This document shows positions 26,565-35,477 of a stretch of DNA of 64,000 bases, piece by piece. The DNA comes from Vreelandella boliviensis LC1 (lineage in GTDB: Bacteria; Pseudomonadota; Gammaproteobacteria; Pseudomonadales; Halomonadaceae), in NCBI RefSeq assembly GCF_000236035.1, contig NZ_JH393257.1, positions 1,975,989 through 2,039,988 of the forward strand. Direction: 5' to 3'. Numbering within the stretch: the stretch's first letter is position 1; each line of letters starts with the position of its first letter. Below the pieces are notes generated by a model that saw only the letters and a program-made list of their open reading frames with translations, had not been told where the DNA came from and did not search any database. The position numbers and the translations under genes are program-made.

Positions 26565-26633
26565 TTATAATAACGGCAACGCAAGTGCCGCAAAGCAGGC
26601 CGCAAGGCCAGTTAATCTTCAAGGAGCACTCAC

Positions 26634-27515
26634 ATGTCTGTAATCAACACGAATATTACTGCCCTGATCGGCCAGAACAATCTGTCCAACTCTCAGGACA
26701 TGCTGGCCAAAGCACAAGAGCGTCTGTCTTCTGGTCTGCGTATCAACAGCGCTTCAGATGATGCCGCTGGTCAGGCCATTGCTAACAAAATGACGGCCCA
26801 GATCAAAGGCATGGATCAAGCTAGCCGTAATGCTAGCGACGGTATCTCGCTGGTGCAGACCATGGAAGGTGGTCTTGATCAGGTCAACGACAACCTGCAG
26901 CGTATTCGTGAGTTGGCGGTACAGGGTGCCAACGACACCAACACTGCAGACGACCGCGCGGCCATCGAAACTGAAATTAATGAGCGCCTAGCTGAAATTG
27001 ATCGTGTGGCTGGTAGCAATAACTTCAACGGTACAAATCTGCTGAGTTCTGGCGGCACTTCTTTGAGTATTCAGGTTGGTTCTAACACTGAAGCAGAAGA
27101 TGTTATTGAAGTAGATACAGTCAACGCCACTACCGAGGGTCTTGGCCTGGTAACTGGCTCAAGTGGTTCACTTACAGTCACTGCTGGTGCCACTGTGCTA
27201 AATGGGACTGGATCAGGTGGTGCAATTACGCATGACGATTTCCAAAACGTAATTGACGCGGTCGATGCATCTACAGAGTCATTGGATACCAGCCGCGCAA
27301 CGTTGGGTGCTACCCTTAACCGCTTTGATTCGGTAATCGATAACTTAGCGACGACGTCTACTAACCTCTCTGAAGCTCGTTCGCGTATTGAAGATGCCGA
27401 TTACGCAGTGGAAGTGTCTAATATGACGCGTGCTAACATTCTCCAGCAGGCGGGTACTTCCATGTTGGCACAGGCTAACCAGACGCCGCAATCTGTGCTG
27501 TCTCTGCTCGGTTAA
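26634..27515 (+). CDS. fliC: Flagellin (copy 3)
   Basis: The third 293-residue flagellin. The conserved N-terminal part differs from the others only at single sites (NSQDMLAK instead of NSQSMLAK). The variable region, about 150-210, has VTGSSGSLTVTAGATVLNGT, rich in Ser, Thr and Gly. The conserved C-terminus again ends TPQSVLSLLG. It is followed by its own terminator and then by the glycosylation-like locus. Confidence 0.97.
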   Translation: MSVINTNITALIGQNNLSNSQDMLAKAQERLSSGLRINSASDDAAGQAIANKMTAQIKGMDQASRNASDGISLVQTMEGGLDQVNDNLQRIRELAVQGANDTNTADDRAAIETEINERLAEIDRVAGSNNFNGTNLLSSGGTSLSIQVGSNTEAEDVIEVDTVNATTEGLGLVTGSSGSLTVTAGATVLNGTGSGGAITHDDFQNVIDAVDASTESLDTSRATLGATLNRFDSVIDNLATTSTNLSEARSRIEDADYAVEVSNMTRANILQQAGTSMLAQANQTPQSVLSLLG

Positions 27516-27545
27516 TATCTTAGCCAGGAAGTAACGAATGTAACG

Positions 27546-27569
27546 ACGGGGCCATCAGGCCCCGTTTTT
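27546..27569 (+). terminator. Terminator of flagellin gene 3
   Basis: ACGGGGCC (27546-27553), loop ATCA, GGCCCCGT (27558-27565), then TTTT. It closes the late flagellar block. Confidence 0.93.
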
Positions 27570-27732
27570 GTGTGTTTAGAGGCTACTATAGTTTGGCATT
27601 TAAACTTACTCTCATCTCTGGGCGGCACTGATCGGGAGAACACCTACTTAAATATGGGCGCATTCGCGCCTTTGCACACCACGCTAGCACAGTAAGATAG
27701 GTAAATTGTCATTTTTCCGTGTGAGCCGATTC

Positions 27733-30700
27733 ATGGTTAAAACCACTACCACGCCTGCTACTCAAAAACGCAAACCCCGCCTGCTTTGGGCTAATCCTTT
27801 CTGTTTATTGGATACCTCCAGCGGTGCCAGTATGACCGTGCGCCAAATGCTGCTGCAATTGGTTGCGCATGGCTACGATGTCCAAATTCTGGGTGCGACC
27901 GTATTCGACAACACCAAGGGGATGGGGCGGCTCAAAGAGCAATTCCCAGACTTAAGCACCCATCTGCATAAATTGATTGAAGCCGAGGACGGCCCACTGA
28001 CTCACCAACTGGTAGTTAGCTATAGCCACAATCGTAATCACTTTACTACGCATGAAGAAGGGCTTTGGTACAGCCAGTACCTTTATCTGCTAGATTCCTT
28101 TAAGCCAGATGTGGTGTGGTTCTATGGTGGGCAAACCTTAGACATGCTAATTGCCGATGAAGCGCGTGATCGTGGGATTCCGGTCGCTTTCTATCTGGCT
28201 AACGGCAGCTATAAAGCACCCCGTTGGTGTCGTGATGTGGATTTGATACTGACTGATAGCCAAGCCACGGCGGATATGTACCGAAAAACGGTAGGCTATA
28301 TGGCCAAGCCGGTGGGCAAGTTTATCGCCCCAGACAGCTTTGTCGCCGAACAGCATGAACGTAAGCGTCTGCTGTTTGTTAACCCTAGTTGGCAAAAAGG
28401 CGCGAGCGTATTTGTTCAGTTGGCAGAAAAGCTGGAGCGAGAAAGGCCTGATATTGAGCTTGAGGTGGTAGAAGCACGGGCTGACTGGCCCGCCGTGCTG
28501 CGGGATACCACACGCCGAATGGGTAAGCAGCGTAGCTCATTGGGCAATGTGACCGTGACTGCGAACACAAGTGATATGCGGAGCCCTTATAGCCGTGCCC
28601 GTGTGGTGATGGCGCCTAGTTTATGGTGGGAAAGCTCGGGGCGTGTGCTGGCAGAGGCCATGCTTAACGGTATTCCGGCGCTTATTACTAACCGCGGTGG
28701 CATGCCCGAAATGATCGGCAACGCCGGTGTCGCCTTTGATTTTCCGGATGCTTGTTACGAAGAACCTTACCAGCATCTGCTTAGCGATGAAGAGCTTCAA
28801 CCGATCGTTGATGCAGCCATTAGTTTGTTCGATGATGAAGACCTGTACCAGGATTATGTGACTCGTGCTTTGCAGGTAGGCAAAGAAAAGCATCACATTG
28901 ACCGGGCAACCGACAAGTTGCTTACCGCGCTAACGCCCCTGGTCGGGCTGCGTGCTGGTAACAAAGATTTTGCAATTACTCAGAAAAAGCGCCACCGTCA
29001 GCGTCTAGCTAGCCGTGCCACCAAGCCAGAGTTCAAGGTTGATAACTCACTGCCGCAGCTGGTTAGCGCCAAACAACCCAGCGCTAAGCGGGGTAACGCT
29101 GAGCACCAGGCTAACCGTTTGACGCTTACTGATGATTTTACCTGGCAAATCAAAGGTAAAATTATGGTGCTCGACAACCGCGCCAGTCTTATCAAAAGTG
29201 GCCTTGCCGACCAAATGGCGGCTACGGAAGCCTTTGGCATAGTCGCTTTTGACCCTGCCAGCGAAATAAAAGATACCAAGCAGTACGAAGGTAGCGAGTA
29301 CATACAACTGTTTCAGCATGCCTTGCTCGGCGACGGTAAAGCAGCAACACTTAACGCCTGTGTGGCTGCCGAAATGAGTAGCATTCTTACCCCGCTACCG
29401 GTTGAACAACTTCCCAAACGTCACCACCTAGGCGCAAAGCCACTGGCTGAACTGCCGATTAATACTGTGGCGCTGGACAGTATTGACGGCCTGGGTAACC
29501 TTGACTGGTTGATTCTTGACGAACTAAGCGATGCCATAGCCGTGCTGGAGCATGGTAAAAAGTCACTTATACATACACTACTGATTCAGGCACGCGTCGC
29601 CTTCCAGCCTACCCATGAACATCAGCCTAGCTTTGCAGAACTACAGCACTGGGCCAGTCGCAATGGCTTCCGTTTCTACCGCTTTCATAACATTAGCCAT
29701 TACAGCCATTTGCCAGAAAAGCTAAATGCCCACTCTCCTTGTGCCACTGAGCAAGAAAGCGCCGATGTTCTATTCCTGCCTAGCCACGAGCGCATGGCTA
29801 CTCTAAGCGAGAAAGAAAGGATGAAGCTAGCCTTTATCCTAAGTGCTGGCTTTGCAGCACATGACATTGCTTTTGAGCTAATAGCAGATGTTGGTCAAGA
29901 CAAGGCGCTGGAGTTTCTTGAAGCGCAAAATTTATTGCCACGTGTTTCTAATTCGCTTGAAAGTAGTGATGAGCAGACTCAGTCGCCAACTCATCCCATG
30001 AGTAGTAATGATTTTAGTGCTGATGTTAAAAAAGTTAGCGATTCAACCTTGTATGAGCGCAATATACAAGAAATTATTAATAATAAAGACTGCACAAAAG
30101 TGGTTCAGGTAGGTGCAAACGATGGATGCATTAACGATCCTATCTATGAAGTTGTTATGCGCAATAAGGATAAGACCAAGGTTCTTCTTATTGAGCCACA
30201 GAGTAATATCCTCGAACATTTAGAGAGAAACTATGCTCTTCACCCCGAAGCACACATTGCTAATTATGCTGTCGGCCCTGATGCACTACTAAACCTTTAT
30301 CGTATCAAACCAGCTTATTATGGCTTGTTCACAAAGAGATATTTACACGATTCGCCTAATTACCGTGTGCCAAGCGGATTTTCTTCTTTTGATAAAAAAC
30401 ATGTTGTAAAACACGCAGAAGGGAATTTGCCTAAAAATACCAATATAGATGATGCTATAGAAAAGCTTGAAGTGCCTTCACATGACCTTTTGACTATTCT
30501 AGATACCGCTTCTTGGGAAGAGCAACAAATCGATATTTTGCAGGTCGATGCTGAAGGGATGGATGATAAAGTTATTTATTCCTGTAATATCGAAGTGACC
30601 CAGCCACAGCTGATTAACTTTGAAAGGGCTCATTTGTCCCACGAAGCATACAGTAATTTGTGCATTTATCTTTCAGGCTTGGATTACGTATTATATAACT

Positions 30701-32172
30701 ATAGTAGTTTAGATACTTTGGCAGTAAGAAAAGTATCTTCGTCTTTGGATGGAGAAAGTGTTTTAGTTAATGATATGCCTCTTCAACAGGCAGTGCAGGA
30801 GCTTAAAGAGAAATCAACTTATCAAATTACTAAAAGATTAGGTGAGCTTTATGAATTTTCTCGAAAAGTATTAACTGAAGAGCTAAATGTAATTCATGGG
30901 TTAGATAAAAGTGAGCGATTCTGGGAGATATTGTTGCATTATTTTTTGGGGCAACGCTTTGTCTCAAGGTATATTTCTCGGTGGAACAATGGTCTTCTTA
31001 ACGCTTCTCCAGATGCCGAAGAAATACTAATGAATTTTCCTTTTAGAACGTTTAGAGAGTATATGAATAGAACAGAGACGCTTATCGGGCCATCGTCTCC
31101 TTATGTGGTTGATAATGTTATCCCATCTGATGTAAAAATTAGGCAGTTAGTGGGAACATCCACTTTTGAATCCCTTAATATTAAGGCAAAGAAAGTTAGT
31201 GATCTTCTGGATGGCTATGAATCAAAAAATAAGCCTATAGCTTATAACCTGGGTGTGCATAATCCTAAATATTGGAAAGCTAAATATAAATCTAACGGTG
31301 TTGAATTTGTAGATGTACCTGCTTTTGATACTTTTGTGGCAGATAAAATCGATCAAGAAGCCCGTTATAAGCTTGCCAAGTTAGATGAGATAAAGCCAGC
31401 TGAAGGCTATGACGGGTTTTGGGCAAGCTTGGCGCTGTGTTTGCCTACAGAATTGCTTGAAGACTTTAAGCCTCTTTATCAAGTGACTGAAAAGATTTTG
31501 GAAGGCCGAAAACCCGACTTTCTTTATTCAGCGTTGTTACCCACAATTACTTCTCGATTAATAGCAGCTATTTTAACTGAGAGAGGTGTGCCGCTATATC
31601 TTCACCAGCATGGGGGCGCGTACGGGGAATATCCGAGCCATCCTCCGACATCTTTTGAAAAAAGAATGTCAGATTTGTATTTTACCTGGGGGTGGGGTGG
31701 CAGTAATGCTGTTCCAGAAAAGCCACACAGGCTAATTGCTTTGAAAAAAGAGTTCTCCAAGTTAAAAAGAAATCCAAAGGAAGTGTTGGTAATAGGGCCG
31801 CACAAGAGTGTGATACCTGAATACTTGTCCGGTACGGATTTGGACTACTATGGAAAAGAGGCAATAAAAGCTTTTTATCATTCTTTGAGTGACGAAGAAA
31901 AAAAATTGGTTGTAGTAAGATTGAGGCGACAACACGGTTATAGTCGAAAAGAAGAACAGAAAATGCTCTCCCTATTTCCAGGTGCTGCAGTGGACACTCA
32001 GCAACGATCCATATTACAGGCTTATGCTAACGCAAAAGAGGTTATAATCGTAAACCCTTTCACAACTTCTGTCTGGGAGTGTGAATACTTGGGAGTTCCT
32101 TACCGGGTGCTGAATCAGCCAAGCGAAGAATTTATGCAGATTCCCTCATTTATTCCTGAGGTTTACGAATGA
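27733..32172 (+). CDS. Giant multidomain transferase: GT4-like + FkbM methyltransferase + LIC12162-like
   Basis: About 1,479 residues. Residues 1-400 look like a GT4-type glycosyltransferase: RLLWANPFCLLDTSSGASMT at the start, and LWWESSGRVLAEAMLNGIPA then TNRGGMPEMI, the usual donor-site region, near 297-325. A middle region (400-750) is not recognised. Residues about 790-960 form an FkbM-type SAM methyltransferase (VVQVGANDG near 790, LQVDAEGMD near 936). The last 450 residues resemble the LIC12162-family transferases, with LYLHQHGGAYGEYPSH near 1289. The start is uncertain (TTG 27706, GTG 27721 or ATG 27733; all have weak Shine-Dalgarno sites). Base composition drops sharply to AT-rich around codon 756. 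It overlaps the pseB-like gene by four bases. A flagellin or surface-sugar transferase role is inferred from its place. Confidence 0.75.
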   Translation: MVKTTTTPATQKRKPRLLWANPFCLLDTSSGASMTVRQMLLQLVAHGYDVQILGATVFDNTKGMGRLKEQFPDLSTHLHKLIEAEDGPLTHQLVVSYSHNRNHFTTHEEGLWYSQYLYLLDSFKPDVVWFYGGQTLDMLIADEARDRGIPVAFYLANGSYKAPRWCRDVDLILTDSQATADMYRKTVGYMAKPVGKFIAPDSFVAEQHERKRLLFVNPSWQKGASVFVQLAEKLERERPDIELEVVEARADWPAVLRDTTRRMGKQRSSLGNVTVTANTSDMRSPYSRARVVMAPSLWWESSGRVLAEAMLNGIPALITNRGGMPEMIGNAGVAFDFPDACYEEPYQHLLSDEELQPIVDAAISLFDDEDLYQDYVTRALQVGKEKHHIDRATDKLLTALTPLVGLRAGNKDFAITQKKRHRQRLASRATKPEFKVDNSLPQLVSAKQPSAKRGNAEHQANRLTLTDDFTWQIKGKIMVLDNRASLIKSGLADQMAATEAFGIVAFDPASEIKDTKQYEGSEYIQLFQHALLGDGKAATLNACVAAEMSSILTPLPVEQLPKRHHLGAKPLAELPINTVALDSIDGLGNLDWLILDELSDAIAVLEHGKKSLIHTLLIQARVAFQPTHEHQPSFAELQHWASRNGFRFYRFHNISHYSHLPEKLNAHSPCATEQESADVLFLPSHERMATLSEKERMKLAFILSAGFAAHDIAFELIADVGQDKALEFLEAQNLLPRVSNSLESSDEQTQSPTHPMSSNDFSADVKKVSDSTLYERNIQEIINNKDCTKVVQVGANDGCINDPIYEVVMRNKDKTKVLLIEPQSNILEHLERNYALHPEAHIANYAVGPDALLNLYRIKPAYYGLFTKRYLHDSPNYRVPSGFSSFDKKHVVKHAEGNLPKNTNIDDAIEKLEVPSHDLLTILDTASWEEQQIDILQVDAEGMDDKVIYSCNIEVTQPQLINFERAHLSHEAYSNLCIYLSGLDYVLYNYSSLDTLAVRKVSSSLDGESVLVNDMPLQQAVQELKEKSTYQITKRLGELYEFSRKVLTEELNVIHGLDKSERFWEILLHYFLGQRFVSRYISRWNNGLLNASPDAEEILMNFPFRTFREYMNRTETLIGPSSPYVVDNVIPSDVKIRQLVGTSTFESLNIKAKKVSDLLDGYESKNKPIAYNLGVHNPKYWKAKYKSNGVEFVDVPAFDTFVADKIDQEARYKLAKLDEIKPAEGYDGFWASLALCLPTELLEDFKPLYQVTEKILEGRKPDFLYSALLPTITSRLIAAILTERGVPLYLHQHGGAYGEYPSHPPTSFEKRMSDLYFTWGWGGSNAVPEKPHRLIALKKEFSKLKRNPKEVLVIGPHKSVIPEYLSGTDLDYYGKEAIKAFYHSLSDEEKKLVVVRLRRQHGYSRKEEQKMLSLFPGAAVDTQQRSILQAYANAKEVIIVNPFTTSVWECEYLGVPYRVLNQPSEEFMQIPSFIPEVYE

Positions 32173-33170
32173 TGTTCGATCACTCAAATATCCTCATTAC
32201 CGGTGGTACTGGCTCCTTTGGCCATACGTTTATCCCGATGTTGCTTGAACGCTATAATCCTAAGAAAGTCATCATTTTTTCTCGGGATGAGATGAAACAG
32301 TGGGAAATGGCCAAGCTTTTTCAAGGTGATCCACGCGTCCGCTTTTTTATTGGCGATGTACGTGATAGAGAGCGCCTTTACCGCGCACTGGACGGGGTGG
32401 ATTACGTCGTTCATGCGGCGGCGACGAAGATTGTTCCAACAGCTGAATACAACCCGTTCGAATGCATAAAGACAAATGTTATCGGTGCGATGAATCTTGT
32501 CGATGCCTGCATCGATAAAGGTGTAAAAAAACTGGTGGCACTCTCAACTGATAAAGCCAGTAGTCCAATTAATCTGTATGGCGCCACAAAATTGACGTCT
32601 GATAAGCTATTCGTTGCAGGCAACCATTATGCTGGTCATAGCTCCACTCGTTTTTCTGTGGTCCGCTACGGCAATGTAATGGGCTCACGCGGATCGGTGA
32701 TTCCATTCTTTATGTCAATTAAAGAAAAGGGCGTGTTACCGATTACAGATGAGCGAATGACGCGCTTTATGATTTCACTAGAAGAAGGTGTTGAGCTGGT
32801 TTGGCACGCTTTTGAAGATATGGAAGGTGGTGAAATCTATGTAAAGAAAATTCCATCAATGAAGGTAACCGACTTGGCGCGAGCGATCGCTCCGGAAGCT
32901 AAGCAAGAAATCGTCGGTATTCGACCTGGGGAAAAGCTACATGAACAAATGATCAGCGCCGAAGACGCCCATTACACCTACGAATACCCTGAACATTTCA
33001 AGATCTTACCGCAGATCAATAATTGGGACAAAGACGCTAACCGCATCAAAGACGGTAAGCTTGTGCCGGATGGTTTCGTCTACTCGAGTAATAACAATTC
33101 CGAATGGATGACTGGCTCTGATTTGCAGGCCTGGATTGAGCTGAATCGTGAGAAAATTGGTGTTATTTAA
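32169..33170 (+). CDS. pseB: UDP-GlcNAc 4,6-dehydratase, PseB-like (inverting)
   Basis: A 333-residue extended SDR. The nucleotide motif TGGTGSFG is at residues 11-18, the catalytic TDK at 127-129 and Y137-GAT-K141. The FSRDEMKQWEMAKLF segment and VRYGNVMGSRGSVIPFF are typical of PseB/FlaA1 soluble dehydratases. PseB converts UDP-GlcNAc to the 4-keto-6-deoxy-L-arabino sugar, the first step to pseudaminic acid; the same reaction also starts UDP-L-FucNAc synthesis. The gene overlaps the giant transferase gene and is followed by a terminator at 33169. Confidence 0.88.
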   Translation: MMFDHSNILITGGTGSFGHTFIPMLLERYNPKKVIIFSRDEMKQWEMAKLFQGDPRVRFFIGDVRDRERLYRALDGVDYVVHAAATKIVPTAEYNPFECIKTNVIGAMNLVDACIDKGVKKLVALSTDKASSPINLYGATKLTSDKLFVAGNHYAGHSSTRFSVVRYGNVMGSRGSVIPFFMSIKEKGVLPITDERMTRFMISLEEGVELVWHAFEDMEGGEIYVKKIPSMKVTDLARAIAPEAKQEIVGIRPGEKLHEQMISAEDAHYTYEYPEHFKILPQINNWDKDANRIKDGKLVPDGFVYSSNNNSEWMTGSDLQAWIELNREKIGVI

Positions 33171-33200
33171 AACTAATGCGCTGGGCATGCATTAGTTTTT
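33169..33200 (+). terminator. Rho-independent terminator after pseB-like gene
   Basis: AAAACTAATGC (33169-33179) and GCATTAGTTTT (33189-33199) form an 11-bp stem with a 9-base loop and a T-run. It separates the pseB part from the AT-rich genes downstream. Confidence 0.85.
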
Positions 33201-33245
33201 AGGTTTAATTACCTAATTTTTTTAATTTTTAAATCAGAGGTTTTT

Positions 33246-33881
33246 ATGTATAAAACAGATCAAGAAAATTTTTGGGCAGGAAAGTTTGGCGATGACTATA
33301 TTGGTCGAAATTCTAATAATAAAATTATAGCCTCGAATACTGTTCTTTTTTCAAAAATTATGGATAGAGTGAGCAACGTAGATTCGATTTTAGAGATGGG
33401 CTCAAATATAGGCCTAAATATCTACGCTCTTAGTAATATAATGCCTGACGTTTCATTTGATTGTGTTGAAATCAATGCAAACGCTGCAGCTTCTCTATTA
33501 ACATTAAAAGAAAAGCTTGGGATTGATATAAATGTTTTTAATGAATCTATATTAGATTGGAAGCCGATTAGTAGATATGATTTGGTTTTGCTAAAGACAG
33601 TTTTGATTCATATAAATCCAGATGAGCTTGACTCTGTTTACGATAAAATATTTGAAGCTTCTTCTAAGTATATTGTTTTCGCAGAGTACTATAATCCTGT
33701 TCCGACAGAAATTGAGTATAGAGGGCATCAAGACCGACTTTTCAAAAGAGATTTTTGCGGCGAAATTATGAAAAAATTTGAGGGTAAGATAAAGCTTGTT
33801 GATTATGGCTTTGCTTATAGTAAAGATCCTTCTTTTCCACAAGATGATATTAATTGGTTTTTAATGGAAAAGTTGAACTGA
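33246..33881 (+). CDS. Pseudaminic-acid-locus SAM methyltransferase-like protein
   Basis: A 211-residue protein that begins with QENFWAGKFGDDYIGRN, the mark of the pseudaminic-acid-associated methylase family (TIGR03587-type). The SAM-binding motif is ILEMGSNIGLNIYAL (about 50-64), followed by DFV/CVEIN as motif II. It is AT-rich in codon use, like its downstream neighbours. A role in methylating the nonulosonic sugar is assumed from the family; no substrate has been shown that I know. Confidence 0.8.
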   Translation: MYKTDQENFWAGKFGDDYIGRNSNNKIIASNTVLFSKIMDRVSNVDSILEMGSNIGLNIYALSNIMPDVSFDCVEINANAAASLLTLKEKLGIDINVFNESILDWKPISRYDLVLLKTVLIHINPDELDSVYDKIFEASSKYIVFAEYYNPVPTEIEYRGHQDRLFKRDFCGEIMKKFEGKIKLVDYGFAYSKDPSFPQDDINWFLMEKLN

Positions 33882-33901
33882 ATGAAGGTGCGGACGAAGA
33901 T

Positions 33902-34588
33902 ATGAATATCGCGGTTATACCTGCTCGTGGCGGTAGCAAGAGAATACCACGGAAAAATATTAAACTGTTCGATGGCCGGCCTATAATTTATTATTCTATT
34001 AAAGTAGCTCAAGATTCAAAGTTGTTTGATCATATTATTGTTTCGACTGATGACGAAGAAATCGCCGATACTGCCATTTCCTGCGGCGCTGAAGTACCAT
34101 TTAGGAGACCGTACGAGCTTGCAGAAGATAGCACACCTACGGTTCCTGTTATGGCTCATGCTGTTAAAGCTTGCAACGAGTTAGGTTTTTATGCGGATTT
34201 CTTTTGTTGCATCTATCCTTGTGCCCCCTTTGTTATAAAACATGATTTGGCTGCTGGTTTGGCCCAGCTTAAAAAAATACCTGTTGACTTTGTATACCCT
34301 GTGACTGAGTTCCCTCATCCTGTACAGCGTTCAATGTATCGTTCCGAAACTGGCGAAATGAAATTTTTATATCCTGAGCATGAGCTATCTAGGACTCAAG
34401 ATCTTCCAGTAACTTATCATGACACTGGCCAATTTTATTGGGGTAAAAGTAGTGCTTGGCTAGGTATGAAGCGAATGCATTCTAAAGGAGCTGGCCTAGT
34501 TATCCCTAACTGGCGAGTCGTCGATATTGATAATGAAGATGATTGGAAACGTGCTGAGATTATGTATAAAAGCATAAAATATCAATAG
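33902..34588 (+). CDS. pseF: CMP-nonulosonate cytidylyltransferase, PseF-like
   Basis: A 228-residue nucleotidyltransferase starting MNIAVIPARGGSKRIPRKNI, the CTP-binding loop of the NeuA/PseF/KdsB group. DHIIVSTDDEEIADTAISCG and the CIYPCAPFV segment are PseF-like, and the C-terminal VIPNWRVVDIDNEDDWKRAE is typical. It activates a nonulosonic acid with CMP for transfer. ATG 33902 fits the family start; a longer frame from 33854 overlaps the preceding gene and is unlikely. Confidence 0.88.
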   Translation: MNIAVIPARGGSKRIPRKNIKLFDGRPIIYYSIKVAQDSKLFDHIIVSTDDEEIADTAISCGAEVPFRRPYELAEDSTPTVPVMAHAVKACNELGFYADFFCCIYPCAPFVIKHDLAAGLAQLKKIPVDFVYPVTEFPHPVQRSMYRSETGEMKFLYPEHELSRTQDLPVTYHDTGQFYWGKSSAWLGMKRMHSKGAGLVIPNWRVVDIDNEDDWKRAEIMYKSIKYQ

Positions 34589-34604
34589 GATAGAAATATA
34601 ACTT

Positions 34605-35477
34605 ATGAAAAAAAAATTGCTTGTTCTTGGGGCTAATGGCCTTCTCGGTAGTGAATTTATGAGTTTCGATTATTCGCCTACATGGGAAGTGCTAGGGCAT
34701 AGTAGAAATGAAGGAATTCTAGCATGTGCAGATATGAGTGCTCCTGAAGAAGTAATGGATATGCTTAATAAATTAAATCCTGATGCAGTACTCAATCTTG
34801 TTGGGATGACTAATGTCGATTTTTGCGAATCTTATCCAAATGAAGCTTATGTAGGTAATGTTAAAACGCTTGAAAATGTTGCAAGCTGGATCAGGAATGC
34901 TAAAAAGTCAGTTCAACTTATTCATATTTCAACAGATCAAGTTTATGATGGTCAAGGCCCTCATGCTGAAGATAAAGTCGATCTAAAAAATTATTATGCT
35001 TTTTCGAAGTATGCTGGTGAATTGGTTGCTGGTATGGCAGGTGGCTTAATTATAAGAACTAATTTTTTTGGAAAAAGTAAGTGTGAGAATCGTGCCAGCT
35101 TAACGGATTGGCTTTTTTCAAACTTAACTGAAAATAATCCTATTCAAGTATTTGAAGATGTTCTTTTTAGTCCACTTTCTATGCCTACTCTCTGTGAAAT
35201 GCTGAGTTTAGCTATTGAAAAAAAATTAGTTGGTGTTTACAACTTAGGAGCAAGAGATGGGTTGAGTAAGGCTGATTTTGCCTACAAGTTTGCTCTCTCC
35301 CTCAGATTGAATTGTAATATAATGGCACGCTGCTCGAGTGATGAGGTGAATTTTATAAAAACTTACCGGCCTAAGGATATGCGGTTAGATGTTCAGCGTT
35401 TTGAGCGCGCGGCTGGAGTTACCTTGCCTTCATTAGTTGTTGAAATTGATAGGGCTACTAAGGAGTACCAAAAATGA
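34605..35477 (+). CDS. RmlD-like SDR sugar reductase
   Basis: A 290-residue extended SDR of the RmlD substrate-binding family. Visible motifs are VLGANGLLGSEF at the N-terminus, HISTDQVYDGQGPHAEDK, YYAFSKYAGE (YxxxK) and the RmlD-like YRPKDMRLD near the C-terminus. RmlD reduces a 4-keto sugar nucleotide. In a PseB context a 4-keto reductase would compete with or replace the PseC aminotransferase. It overlaps the pseI-like gene by four bases. AT-rich codon use. Confidence 0.8.
   Translation: MKKKLLVLGANGLLGSEFMSFDYSPTWEVLGHSRNEGILACADMSAPEEVMDMLNKLNPDAVLNLVGMTNVDFCESYPNEAYVGNVKTLENVASWIRNAKKSVQLIHISTDQVYDGQGPHAEDKVDLKNYYAFSKYAGELVAGMAGGLIIRTNFFGKSKCENRASLTDWLFSNLTENNPIQVFEDVLFSPLSMPTLCEMLSLAIEKKLVGVYNLGARDGLSKADFAYKFALSLRLNCNIMARCSSDEVNFIKTYRPKDMRLDVQRFERAAGVTLPSLVVEIDRATKEYQK

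Noticed and set aside
24422..27569. Triplicated sequences resembling a repeat array or CRISPR
   Set aside because: The repeats are three full flagellin genes with leaders and terminators; there are no short regularly spaced repeats anywhere in the window.
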